The position numbers were made by a program, and so were the translations under genes. Source: Vitis vinifera (lineage: Eukaryota; Streptophyta; Magnoliopsida; Vitales; Vitaceae). Taken from it: a DNA stretch of 64,000 nucleotides. Each line of letters starts with the position of its first letter. Position 1 is the stretch's first letter. The notes under the pieces were generated by a model. The model saw nothing but the letters and a program-made list of their open reading frames with translations, was not told the origin of the DNA and searched no databases. The stretch covers positions 23,284,001 to 23,348,000 of the forward strand of contig NC_081819.1 of the NCBI RefSeq assembly GCF_030704535.1, given 5' to 3'. Below, in pieces: positions 1-12,164 of this stretch.

Positions 1-128
1 AGACCACTGGCATGAGGTGGTCCATAATCTAACCTTAAATATGAATGAAAATTTCTTTGATCTTGAGCTCGGGTTGTGCAAGGAATGCTTACTCAAGGTT
101 CAAGAACATTAATCAAAGGAACATGAAA

Positions 129-776
129 TTAAAGCCAAGTGAAAGGCCCATGAAATCTCCGTCTTTGATCTTGCAGCAATTCAGCTGCGCACTCTCTGTT
201 TTTGCTCCTCATGGCATGTTCTGCTGGTACACACCCCATTGGTCCAGTGCCCGTCACAAAAACCCTTCGTGCTCCAAGCTTATATAGCCTTTGCAACCAT
301 AAGTTTAGACCATACATATAAGTCACTAAAATATATAACATTAATACATTGTATTTTGTTAGAAAATGGGACAACCCAACGCACAAAATAGTAATAGTGC
401 TTATTTATAAAGTTTACATGCATTGGAAAAGGCTCTAATGTAACAAGTGTCTCTACCTACCAAAACAAGTCTCTTGTGATAGACTATCATATATGCAATA
501 CCATAATGCATTTGCCCTCAACTCATCCCCAATTCCTCATTAGATTCAATAGTGAATATTTTATGCAGATTAGGCCAAAATGTAACACATGCTGGGGAGA
601 ATTACCATTAGATTTTTTCGGCACTTGGAGATGAGATAGCAAACATAATTGGGCAGAGTAAATTGGCGAGATCTTGTAGAGTTGGGCACCAAGTAGTAGT
701 TGTTGACAAAGTCGTTTCTGCCTAGAGTGATGAGGACGAGTGCTTTAAACAAAAGGAAACAAGACATGTTGGCCAC
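129..776 (-). pseudogene. GDSL esterase/lipase gene fragment, decayed
   Basis: Two minus-strand pieces belong to one plant GDSL esterase/lipase (secreted SGNH hydrolase). The upstream piece (about 640-740) reads [19 protein letters not shown], the family's block III; the usual G-G-N-D reads G-R-N-D here. The downstream piece (about 175-300) reads [23 protein letters not shown], the usual start of the next exon. The first exon with the catalytic GDS motif and the last exon with the DxxH dyad are not recognisable nearby, and the frame is lost soon after the CAAEL segment near 180. The family is normally about 360 residues in five exons; under a third is visible. I read this as a dead copy or truncated 3' remnant. 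The rest of the gene could lie left of the window, but the break in frame argues against a working gene. Confidence 0.75.
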
Positions 777-945
777 ATATTATTAAAGAACACCTGGGAG
801 AAGTGGAATGTACAAGTTGCACCATGTATGGAAGGCTAATAAAAAGTTATTTCTAAATCGTAATTATTTTTTTAGATTTTAAACAAAAGGAAACAATACA
901 TGTTGACCACAGATTATTGAAGAACACATGGGAGAAGTGGAATAT
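744..945. repeat. Diverged tandem duplication, about 68 bp, spaced 134 bp
   Basis: The stretch beginning TTTAAACAAAAGGAAAC at 744-811 recurs at 878-945 with about ten differences and ends in both cases at GGGAGAAGTGGAAT. It covers the 5' edge of the GDSL block III piece, so part of that exon or intron border was duplicated after or during decay of the gene. Confidence 0.7.
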
Positions 946-1132
946 AAGGATGCAGCACATACCAAAGGCTACTGCTTGAAAATGATGACAGACCAAGCTT
1001 GAAAAAGAAAGTGAAGCACAGGGTTGTCTCTGAAGAAATTATTAGTTGGAAAAACGAACTCAAAATCTCGTTAGTAATAGGATATCACCCTTGAGATTGT
1101 GGACCAAAAGCGAGATGGATGGACTCTCCCTA

Positions 1133-3342
1133 TGTCACGACCCAAATTCCGGGCGACCCAAAATTTGACCCGTGACCCCAGGTCAAAGGTTTGACCCTAA
1201 GGGTTCCTCCTATTCCATGTTGGCAGTCAACCAAAACACTCTGGATTTTTTTTTTTTTATACATCTCACTAGAATTCTCATAAATTACAATATCCCAAAA
1301 CTACTCAAAACAACAAGATTAAATAAATATTCATTATAGTCCAAAATAAAAGTTCACAATTAACAACTTAATCAAATAAAGCTTCATAGCAAATCCATGA
1401 GTCATAATTGCTAAAACAAATCCCCAAAATCCAAAAAGGAACACAATAACAAATAAATGCCACGCTCCACTAGGCCGCTCCAGGAGCATCCTGAAGTCCT
1501 CCCTGTCCCACCTGTGGATCCTCAGGAGAGATATCTGCATCTAAAAAGGTGTAACAAGGAAGGGGTGAGCATTTCCACATTGCTCAGTAGGGTGCCTAAC
1601 ACCCAAGGGGTTAAAGGGATTACTAAGTTCAAAGAATACGAAAAGAACACTTCAACACCACAGGAACAATTCAACAGTGTCAATCAAACCACATAGTTTA
1701 ATATATATAATTTTATACCCAATTTCACAATATTCAACAATTACATGAATGCACATGAACGTGTGACACACAGTCATACAATGCACTATTGTTCTCGGGC
1801 TTTCACCGAATGATACGCGTCCGCACCCAAATACACTCCCCATTCGGAGTCTTCCCGGGGTAAACTTTTGGGTCTTTCACCCTAGGGATCTCTCTCCCTT
1901 CTTAATTCGCCTCACACGGGCTTCCACTTCTCATCTCTATTTCATTTTTTTCCATTTCATACACTTTTCACAATCTTCATGATTTTATTTATTTATTTAT
2001 TTTTTTCACATAACCATGATGCAATGAATGCCACAATTCCAATATTCCTCGATAATTCAACAATCTCAACATTCCCCAATAATCCAATCAAACAATTTCA
2101 CACATTACAATTTCCGATAATATCCCAAATAAATATTAAAAAAATTGCATATCAACAATCTTGAGATTTTACCACACTTACAAAATTTTTCAACCATTAT
2201 AATAATTTCTAATATCCAAAATTAACTAACTATTTACCCTAAAATTTTCGAAAATATTCTAACCAATGCCTAAAAATTCACAAATCATTATATTTAAAAT
2301 TTAACCCAAATTTTGGAATTTTCCAACCCATCTAATAATTTTTAACCTTTCAAAACAATTAATAATCAATCAAAATCAATTTCCCGAAATTCCAAAAATT
2401 CCAAACAAATCCCAAATATTCTAGAAAAATTCACACAACATCCATAATTCCTAATTAACTCATAGTGACAATATTTACAATTTTTTTTCAAGGGAAAAAC
2501 ATAAAAATTTGAGTTTTAGGGTTAGGGTCCCCTACCTCAGATCTGAAAATTTAGCCGTTAAAAACAAAATCAGCCACCGCAGGCTTGTTCGTCTAGTCGA
2601 ATAGAATACTTCCTCCGAATTTGGGCCGAAACGGAGATCGTTTGGCCGTCCAAACGTCCGATCAAAATTCCGGCAAGTGCCCTAATTTATGAACAGTGCC
2701 CTTCTCTCTCTCTCTCCCGCGTGCTGCACTTTTCCAATTTTCCCCCTTTTCTTTTTTTTTTTTCTTTTTCTTTTTACTAACAGCCCAACCCACTTCACAT
2801 GGCTTTTTAAAAAAAACCTCCAGCCCACTTGCTCCAAGCCCAACTCAAAAACTAAGCCCAATCCATTATTATTGTTATTATTTCTTTTCTTTTATTTTCT
2901 TTTCTTTTCTTTATTCTAATTGTTTTATTTAATTTCCAATTCATTTTTTTTTTTCATTTTAACACACAATTTTATTTATTAACACCAAATAAAAACTAAT
3001 TTTCTTAATATTATTATTCATCAATTTACTTTAATTAATTAATTTATTTTCTTAATTAATTCTAATTAATCTTAATTTATTTATTTTTCATTTTCGTTTT
3101 CGTTTTTTTTTCGTTCCCGGAAATTTCCAATTTCTAAAATCCTAAGAATTTTCTATCCTAAGGCTGACATGGCATAAAATTTCAACTCGTTTAATTGATC
3201 GACGCAATAAAACGAAATTCACCAATCCGAAATTGACACGTGTTCTCCAAACGTTTTTCTTTTTTGACTTTTCAACCATCACATAAATTAAGACTTTTCA
3301 AACTAAAATTGCTAACGTGGCATAAAATGCCCGGTCATTACA
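1133..3342 (-). mobile_element. Solo LTR, Gypsy-like, 2.2 kb, with 5-bp target duplication
   Basis: The block starts TGTCACGACCCAAATTCCGG and ends CCGGTCATTACA, so it has the TG...CA ends of an LTR. It is flanked on both sides by CCCTA (1128-1132 and 3343-3347), a perfect 5-bp target-site duplication. There is no primer-binding site, gag-pol sequence or second LTR, so it is a solo LTR left by recombination between the two LTRs of a former element. The length (2210 bp) and the TGTAATGACC...CGTGACA ends when read on the minus strand fit long-LTR plant Gypsy elements (Tekay/Del-like); the lineage is inference. The strand given follows the matching solo LTR at 38765-40929, taken as +. It is a fossil without coding capacity. 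Confidence 0.8.
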
Positions 3343-3347
3343 CCCTA

Positions 3348-4885
3348 TGTCCTCATCTTCCCTTTTCCGGTTCAAGGTGGCCACCTCAACGCCATGCTTA
3401 AACTCACCCAAATACTGCGTGTTGAGCCTCCAGCTCAAATACCATTGCCACAGTTTTTTTAATCCATACAACTTACAAGAAAAACAGAAGCATTCCAAAT
3501 TCTAGTAAATGACATGCAAAAAATAAGTAAAGAAAACAACATAAAATCACGAACGCATAAACAAAATGATTCAAATGGTTCACCCAATAAAGCTGTATTG
3601 ATAGGCAAGGGCAGTGAACAAACTTCACCAATTATATAAAAAAAATTTCCCAACCATAAAAAAAATTGTCTAATATAATAACTTAATATTATAAATTAAA
3701 ATAAAATTAATTTTGATAAATCAAATTAATGACTTAAAGCTTAAATATAATTTAACTTAATATTAAGTTTTAACAAATATAGTTTTAATTAAATAAAAAA
3801 AGTTTCATTTGAAATGATTTTACTATATCTTGGGTTTTTTTTTTGGAAATTTTCATTAGGATTGCAATATGAGTAGGCCCAAGCCATCCAATCTAGAGCC
3901 CAGGTTGACCTAGAAAAAATTTAAAGAGCCTCGTCATTGTCATTCTACTGTATATCATCCTAATCCTTGACTGACTTAGATTTAGAAAAAGGAATGAGAA
4001 AATCAAAACCACACACACAAAAACAAAAGGGAAGAAAGACTATGCATTGAGCGAGTGGGAGGAGATGTATTCTATCGTGGGAAAAGAATCTGAGTCCACG
4101 TCTCTCAAAGTCCACTCTCCACAGCGTGGTCTCTGGTGTAAGAAAAGGGAGACGAGGACCAAAGAAAAAGCCAAGGAAAATTGCAGCTGGGTTTGATGCC
4201 AACCCAACAAGTCACGGACTCGGCCCACACCTAATCCCACAGTCCTCACTCCTCACCCCCGAAACGGCTGATTCCACCGCTATTCTCGCCGTCTAACTTC
4301 CTTGCAATTTCTACATCCTCTATCATACAAATATGCTCATCTTATAAAAGAAGTATGCACCATACTGTGATATTTCACGTCACATTTTGATGATTATATT
4401 CCAAGGGCAATACACATACTACTGCATAAACAAAAGGGCAAATTTCAAGGAACAATTTTTAGTTTCACAACAAACATTTTCTTGACCATACAAAAAATAA
4501 GGGGAAATTATTGAAAGCCAAAATGGTACTGGTAGAAGAGAGGAAACAAAGAGATGTAAGCAGGGCAACTCTCTTTTGTTAACATCTCTAACATTATTAC
4601 AAGCGCTTTTCCAAAAGGCCAATCCCCGCCCCCCACCAACCACTAATCGTACCTAAATCATCATCATTCCTAATGATAACCCTTATAGACTCTCTACTTT
4701 TCCCTCCCAGACAACTTTTATTCCTTTCCTTTTTCCAAATTCTCACCCTTGAAATCCTGAAAAACCAAAGAAGAAAAATCTCAGCAATATTTTGCTTTTG
4801 ATCATTGTCTATCATTTTTTTCCTTTTCCTTTTTTCTATGTGACTTGAGCATTTCATCATAAGATTAGAGGGGCTTCATCAAGTG
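3348..4885. other. Non-coding stretch, no gene recognised
   Basis: It begins with host sequence that was continuous with position 1127 before the solo LTR arrived. A short minus-strand open stretch at 3345-3430 has codon-like composition but matches no family I know. From 3650 to 3850 it is very AT-rich. The part just below 4886 is probably the 3' untranslated region of the minus-strand gene at 4886-5814. I see no RNA gene here. Confidence 0.5.
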
Positions 4886-5814
4886 TCAGTGAGTCCATCC
4901 CCGAGGAACATCCATCTCCTGGTGCTTCATTGCAGGAGGCGCCGGCCAGTGCTGCTTCTGCGGTGGATACAGGCTGTTCCTTCGCCCTGGTGCCGCATCT
5001 ACAGTGATTATCAACAAGATGTTTATTGAAAAAAAAAAGATCAATTATCAAAGGGAAGTTTGTATAGTACCATGTTGCAGAGAGAAACAGCCACCCAGTG
5101 ATGGTGATACAACACCCATTTCATCAAAGTTGAGTTTCAGGGCCTGGGCTACTCTGGCTGGTATAAGGGCAGTGGAGCATCCTGATTAAACCATAGGACA
5201 CAACAATTAGAACAACTCCCAAGTGCCCATTAGAAAAAGGAAAAATGAGAACATGGGAAAGCAAACGGCAAAGATGCAAGAAGAAAATCTGTGAAAAGAC
5301 CCGGCAAGTGGTCCCAAAAGAACTATTCCGGTTCACATTGTCAGGTTATATCCAAGAAATAAAAAAAATAGAAACCAGAAGATTAATCAGAATCTTTGAA
5401 ATCAAACCATGCCATGAAAAGAATCAAAATTCAAAGCAAGTTGTGGATATTTAATGCAGTGGAGGTGTATTTTTAAATGAATAGTAACAGATCAGACAGA
5501 GAGAGAAGACAATAAGCAGGTTAAGAAAAGGCTCAAACGACCCAAATGGGCGAAAATGGTACCCTGTTTCTTGCGTGAATCTAAAGGGTTGCCGGTTCCA
5601 CGAGGGAAGAAAACACCGGTGCCACAAGACCCACTTCTGGAATCAGACCCAGGAAGGAAAATGGCCCTCAGACCATAAAGCTTGAAACAAAAACTGTTTT
5701 AATTCAATTGATTTACCCCAAAGTCCACAAAAATTAATATCTAAAACAAGAGCTGAACACTTGTTGCATGTCGGATTCCCCACGGTGAGTTCCGATGGAG
5801 TTGACAACCGAGTT
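4886..5814 (-). CDS. Plant protein of unknown function, four 3' exons
   Basis: Four exons read in frame through GT-AG introns: 5761-5814, 5563-5680, 5071-5181 and 4886-4998 (stop). Together they give 131 residues plus stop, and all three splice phases agree. Parts of the protein are GESDMQQLYGLRAIFLPGSD, then SGSCGTGVFFPRGTGNP, then STALIPARVAQALKLNFDEM, and a proline-rich basic tail ending MKHQEMDVPRGWTH. No catalytic motif, membrane segment or signal peptide is visible in this part. The G-T-G-V-F-x-P-R block followed by a P-A-R-V-x-Q-A-L-x-L-N block reminds me of a plant-specific family of uncharacterised proteins; I cannot name it. The start is not resolved: an ATG at 5936 opens a frame, but joining it would need an intron of only 47 bases, so a further 5' exon is more likely. 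Clean splice sites and frame suggest a live gene. Confidence 0.6.
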
Positions 5815-5936
5815 CTACATGATGAGCTAAAAAAACGTTTGGGTCGAGCCATCCCCTCCACCTCTTCACGAATCATTTGCTGCATATTGAAACTGCTATG
5901 GTGTTTAGTTTGAAGGAAAGAAGAAGACGACATCAC

Positions 5937-8900
5937 AGTGAGAGTAGGTGCTGCTGATCTAAATGTGCATGTGTGGAGGGATAAAGAGGGAGAATTAATG
6001 GACGGGAAGCATGGATATCATTATGACAAATGGGTTTTGGGCAGCCCAAAGCATGGGTTGTGTCAGAAGAAAGAGGCGTGATGTCTGATGAAGGTGGTAG
6101 GGATAGGCTTTTTTTGATTGCCTAAAGAATAGGTTGTTGCAGGGTATGGCATGGTCTGAAGCACTTGTCTTGAGCAACTAAAAATAAGCTTTAAAGAGAG
6201 AGTGGTATGGCAGATACGTTTTAAGCCATCTGAAATATGAGCAGTAACAAGTAGCAACAAAGCACAATTGATGGGTGAGAGAAATGGGAAGCTAGGCTAC
6301 TATTGATGGACGGTTGATGCATGGGTTAGTTTAAGGTGTGTTTGGTATGTTTTAAATTAGATGAAATCTAAGTATAAATATTTCATAAAATCATACAAGT
6401 TGCATATTTGTTTTTGATTTAGAAAATTAATTTATTTTATGTTTTGATATGTGAATTTTCATATCATATAAACTTTACTTATGATTCATGATATCTAAAA
6501 ATAATAACTATTTTGGTATGTTTATTATAAAAAAAAAAATAACACATTTTGTTTTATATTTTAAGACATGAATTAGATAACCATAATAAACTCAAATTTT
6601 AATTTTGTTTTTGGTTCATAAAGTATTAAAAAGAGAATTGCTTTGATATATTAATAAACTAAAATCTTTATTTTGATTTAGGATTCCTGTGATGTTAAAA
6701 AAATTAAATTATTTTATCATAAAATAAAGCTTTGAATATATATTTAATAACCTTAACATATTATTTCTCAATTTAATCATTCAATATATTGATTAATACC
6801 TCAATTTCTATAATTTATAAGATAAAGTTAACAAAAAAACTTGAATCTTATTAAATCATTCTTAAAAAAGAAAAAAGAAAAAGAAAAAACTCATTCCAAT
6901 TCATTATCAAAACCTTATTGTATTTTATATTTTTAAAGAATATGATATCAATTATTATATTATTTTAAAACAGGAATTTATTTGTAAGAATTAAGGTTTT
7001 AGAATTCTAAACAAACCTAAATATGCTGTAAATCAATAATAATAATAAATAAATAAAAATAAAGTCCTAAACTAATAATTAAGGGTCATTACACACAAAA
7101 TAGGGATCCACTTAGTCTCTCCAAAATATCTAATTGAAAATCCAAAACTAGTGATCAATATAGTCTTAGTGGACCATCAATTAATAAGAGCTAAACACAA
7201 CTTAAAAAATGACCACTATTGCACACTAAAGCATCAAAGGATGTAGGAGGACAATCCTATATGGAATGTGTCAAGAGAACAAAATACAAGGTTTATAATA
7301 TTCTAAGAAAAAAAAAAAAAACACATTACCATATACATAATCACTTTGTAAAAAATGTTTTCATTAGGATTATAATTGAAATGTTGATATAGAAATTAAA
7401 TAAGATGTAGAAATTCATTATGTTTCTTATATATTATTGTATTTGGATGCCATATTAAATTATAAATAAGAATTTGGAAAACAAATATAAATCTTGTTTA
7501 ACTAACTATAAAATGAAAACTAGATGAAGCAAAATATAATTTTAAAGTATTGTGTTTTCCTTTATTTGTATTTTATAATTTTTAATTTATTTAATCTTTT
7601 CAATTTTATTTTTTTTTAAAAGGCAAAAAAATTGCTCTTAAGAAGCTCCCTATATTGTTAATGAAAAAACAATTATTTGATAATGTTGTTAATTTCTAAA
7701 AATAATATTTAATTTTTAAAAATGAAACTATATTTTGAATGGTACGGTGGAACTATTACAAAATATTGTTATGATTGACTAAGTTTTCTTATCTCATAAA
7801 ACAAAAGGTTCTCTCTCCAACTACAAAATGTCTGTTTTGAGATTACTTTATTTTATTTTTTTCTTATTTTCTCTCCTTCTAAGCTTTCTTTTTGTTTTAT
7901 GATTCTCTAATATGTGTTTGTCTTTATATTTATTATAATAATTATAAGAGATGGATGAATGCACCTCCCTATTTCAATTTTAATTTTGGATTATTGGTCA
8001 AATTGTAATACCATTATATATATATATTATTTCAATTCTTTAAAGTACAGTGATCTTTCTCATTAGCCATTTAAAAAATATATATATTAATACAATAAGC
8101 TTTAAAATTTCATTTCCATCTTGAATTTCCCGAATAAAAGATTCTATTAAGAAAATTAGAGGAGAGAATGTATTAAGAAAATTTGGGGAGGGAAAATTGA
8201 TGAATGTGAAATTTGAAAAAAAAAATGTTATATTAAAACTTCATAAGTCCTTTTCTAATATGTTATGTAATCTAGATTATAATATATGTTATATTAAAAA
8301 ATATTATTATTTTTTAAATATCCCATTATTCCAACTGGTGGTCTTGGTAGTGAGATACTAAATGAGTATACGTTTACTCAATTCCAAAATTGCAAGAAGC
8401 ATGACAAAGAGGCTATTGAAAAATATATTGGACATGTTATCCTAGCATCCTACAAGTGTAAAGGCAATGTTGGAAAAGTTTAGAGTAGAGCCTTGGAGGT
8501 AGTGGAGTCACGTCATCAGCATCCTAACTATCAAGTGCTTAAATGCTGCATGCTAGATGGGAAGTGGAAGACTACTTATAGGCTATAGGATAGTGGAGAA
8601 AATGTCATCTCTCCAATCATCATCCCTAAATTGTTAGAGCTTCTCAAAATATTGAACATTACCACCCAATCGGTGGAGAAAAAAATAAATAAAAAGTGGG
8701 AAAAAAATCCATAAAAAAGGTGTTGTGGGAAAAAAATCCATAAAAAGTTGTTGCTGTATATTTAAACGTTTTTTATATATATAATTAGAATCAAGAATAA
8801 AAATATCAATAATTACGAATATATTGGTACTTCAATTTTAGAGATATATCGAAAATATTAGAAAAATATCAATGAATATTTTTTTACAAATATGGGTGGA

Positions 8901-9543
8901 GCAAAAATTATTTAACATTCATAGGAATGCTCGGAAAAACTGTAAAAATGATAAAATAAGCAACAATACACATTTTGAAATTATTTTGTAAGTATAATTG
9001 ACATAGATGTGATAAAAAGAAAAAAACATAGATAAACAAACATATATCGGTAGATTTAATATTTCAATTTTAAGAATAATAAATATGCATTTTGGAAATG
9101 TATAAAGTTAGAATAGAGTTAAAAAAATATTTGTTTTTATTGAATAAAAATAATTTATACATATGACATTGCAATAGGACTTAGTATCAAAATGAAGATC
9201 GATATGGTTCTATCATATTGTTAGATGAAGGGAGTCTATTTTGTCGAAGACAATATTTATTTTCAAATTTTTAAAATACTTTTATCATAACATGTTTTAT
9301 TACATTTTAAATGAAAAATGAAATTAATTTATATCAAATATTTCATTTGAGATTTATTAAAATTATTAATAAATTATCTTATGAAATTAATTTTAATTTC
9401 TAAAATATGACCTTTAGAAAGCAAAATTGCTGATTTCATCAAGCGAAATTTCTCATAATTTGTTTCATTGTTTTTTTTTTGTACTAAATCTAAAAATAAA
9501 AAAGCCACCCACTTCCTTTGACTCGACCATGAAGAAGCCATTT
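5937..9543. other. AT-rich intergenic stretch with one gene-like scrap
   Basis: Mostly AT-rich sequence without coding signals. At 8331-8640 (+ strand) a broken open stretch reads LNEYTFTQFQNCKKHDKEAI and then ILASYKCKGNVGKV, followed by further readable pieces with in-frame stops. It looks like a decayed exon, but I do not recognise the family. At 8780-8890 the sequence resembles, weakly, the ATATCG-rich ends of the local hAT family. Nothing else is supported. Confidence 0.4.
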
Positions 9544-9667
9544 TTGAAGTTGCCTTCCACAAGAGAGAATCCCTAAAAAGGCCATTGTTTCCTCTGCCAC
9601 TCTCATTGAAGTTGCCTTCCACAAGAGAGAATCCCCAAAAAGGCCATTGTTTCCTCTGCCACTCTCA
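9544..9667. repeat. 62-bp perfect-period tandem duplication
   Basis: Two adjacent copies, 9544-9605 and 9606-9667, start TTGAAGTTGCCTTCCACAAG and end CCTCTGCCACTCTCA. They differ by one base in the AATCCCTAAAA/AATCCCCAAAA segment. The duplication is recent relative to the surroundings. No reading frame I trust covers it. Confidence 0.9.
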
Positions 9668-10069
9668 TTCAACGCAGGTACTATTCTAATAAGTTTATTA
9701 TTACTATTATTATTATTGCAATCTCCATTTGATTCCCATGAAAATCCATCACCCATTCCATTTCCAGGAAGATTCTTCCTTTGTTAATTTCGGAGACAAT
9801 CCATGCAAAACCCCCATGGAAAACCATAAAAAAAAAAAAAAAATGCTTTTTTCTTTGCTTTGTGTGGTTTCTGGATGTGTTGTAAGGGTCTCTTAGCTTT
9901 TGTGCCATTGGATTTAAATATTATGAACCCTAACTCCACGATTTTTGAGGCAGGCTAAAAAACTCAACATTTACCTGCAAATCATGGTCATATTATTGAA
10001 TAGCATGTTATGTCTTTTTTTTTTTTTTTTTTTTAAAAAAACAGACAGATTTTGTATCCTGTGCGTGGC

Positions 10070-10200
10070 TTGGACTAGTAGGAAATATCGGTAAATTTTC
10101 CGAAAAATCGATAAAAATACCGATTAATATCGAAATATCAGATAGATTTTGGAAAATTTACCAAAATTTCTGTGGACCAATAATTGGTTACGAATTTTGT
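10070..10200. repeat. ATATCGG-rich sequence resembling a hAT terminus
   Basis: The stretch GTAGGAAATATCGGTAAA and the following CGATAAAAATACCGATTAATATCG resemble, in inverted orientation, the end of the hAT element at 28780-28845, which reads CCCGATATTTTCCTCCAT on the + strand. It could be the other terminus of the same hAT, pushed away by the CACTA insertion, or the end of a separate short non-autonomous relative. I cannot define the exact terminal inverted repeat or an 8-bp target duplication. Confidence 0.35.
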
Positions 10201-12164
10201 GTTGGAGCCGGCTGATCAATGATATTTCTCTCTAAAATAGTATTTTATTTATAATTATTATGAAAGCAATGATAAACAATTTATTAAAAAACATGACAAA
10301 TTTTATGGTAAAATTATTTATTAATAAAAAATTGTTTATATGAAAAAGATAAACATTAAATATGAAAATTCTAAAATTATTGAAAGAAAAATATTATAAA
10401 TAAATATCATAAATAAATTAAAATGGATATTTTATAATTCTAATTTATTTATTACAAAATTCATTATAAAATATTTTATTGCTATGTAATAATGGTCCAC
10501 AATTACCAACCCATTGTAGAAATAAGCAAAGCTTTCTCAAACTGCATGGGTACGTAATGATGATCCTATCTTTTTATCCAAAAAGTAAAACAAGAAACAT
10601 GGAACCTGGATAAGAAAAAAGGAAACAAACAAGGGGAAAAAGAACTAAGAGTTTTAATGGATATTGATGTTCTATTTGTTGTTTAAAAGCTCATATCCTT
10701 GTACCAAAAATGCAGGTCTTCCTAATCATGGGTTAGTTTTTAAATTTCTCAATCACTAGAGGACAATTTCAAGGGACAAGTCTTGTTAAGGTAATTCTTT
10801 ACTCTCTCCTGTTTCTCTCTCTCTATACTTTCCCATGAAACTCTAACTTGTCAATACTTCATTTTTTTTTTAAGGAAATTGAACATATATAATCAAACTT
10901 GTAGTTGAGTTATTTGATGGTTAGTAGATTTGGTCTAGTGGGTGGGTTTACTTTTGATTTAATTTGATTCCATTGAATGTGACGTTGATGACTTTATATT
11001 TTGAGTATTAACTTTTGTTTGTTTGTGGCCAAGTGTAATTAAATTTCTCTACTCATGAGTTTTCAAGTAAATATATTTCTTTTTTCCGCTACTAGGCAAA
11101 TAACAAATATGTTAAAGGAATTAAATGTATTTCATTTTAATGTGTTAAAGATACTTAGAATTTAAATAAGTTCATGCATGAAACATTAGACTTCCCGTTC
11201 TAGCATCCTTGTATGACAAAAATTTCTCTTATTACATGCTAAGGACATTTAAGTTGTCAAAGAATGCAAATGGTTCATTGATGAACTAGTTTGAAGTTGA
11301 CAACTTCTAACTTAGTCTAGCATGTGAATGAGACTTTTTTTTTCTACAAATGATGCTTGAATTGTCCAATTGGACAATATAAGGAAAACATAATATCTTT
11401 GAAGTTACGCTCTTATGCTTCATTCATTTTTTAGAAATTTCGACATTCGTTCCTTTTGTTCTCTAGGTGCATATTTGGACAAGGCTGAATAATATGCCTT
11501 CTCCATTTTGTGTACTTGGAGAACTATAGGGAAATGCTGTCGAAATTTTTCTAAAATGAAACGAAACATAATAGTAGTTGACATGTAGGGATTATGTTTT
11601 CCTATATGGGATAGGAACCACCACCTAAACTAGGAAGTTGGAGATGTTAGAATGCATAAGACATGTAGTTTTAAGTTGATTTTAGTTTAACAAGATAGAA
11701 TCATGAGAGTTAATTATGTTTCTTGGTTTAATATTTTGATATATAAATTTATTTTAATTTTACAGAAATATGCATAATAAATGATCTTCGATGATTCGCT
11801 ATTGAATAAAGACTTGAAAAAGTGTAACATATATTTATTTCTCATTTGTATGGTAGTGCATAAACTAGATAGGATCATAATTCTATAAGAGAACCACATT
11901 TTTTTACTTTGGTTCAATATCTAATGAAATTAAATGTATTTAATAAGATGAAATATCATGAACTAATAGGAATTTTAAATGGATAATTTGTGGCATTACC
12001 TACAATGACATGAATTGAATATGACAATTTTTATGATTAACTATCTCACTTTGATATACTTGTAGACAACATGACTATATTACATGATGAATCCTTTTGA
12101 TATATGACACAACATTAATGTTAAAATTCCTCATGATTAATTCATTGTGTATTTCAATCATAGA
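10201..12164. other. AT-rich stretch upstream of the CACTA transposase gene
   Basis: It probably includes the 5' part of the CACTA element (promoter, leader and perhaps an intron ending in ATAG at 12160-12163), but no CACTACAAGAAAA-type terminus and no array of the subterminal repeat seen at the 3' end can be found. Minus-strand sequence for the missing hAT dimerisation domain is also not visible. The 5' border of the CACTA element therefore stays undefined. Confidence 0.45.

Noticed and set aside
2689-2932. Two overlapping open frames rich in Ser, Phe and Leu
   Set aside because: They are translations of CT-rich low-complexity sequence inside the solo LTR; no conserved motif and no gene context.
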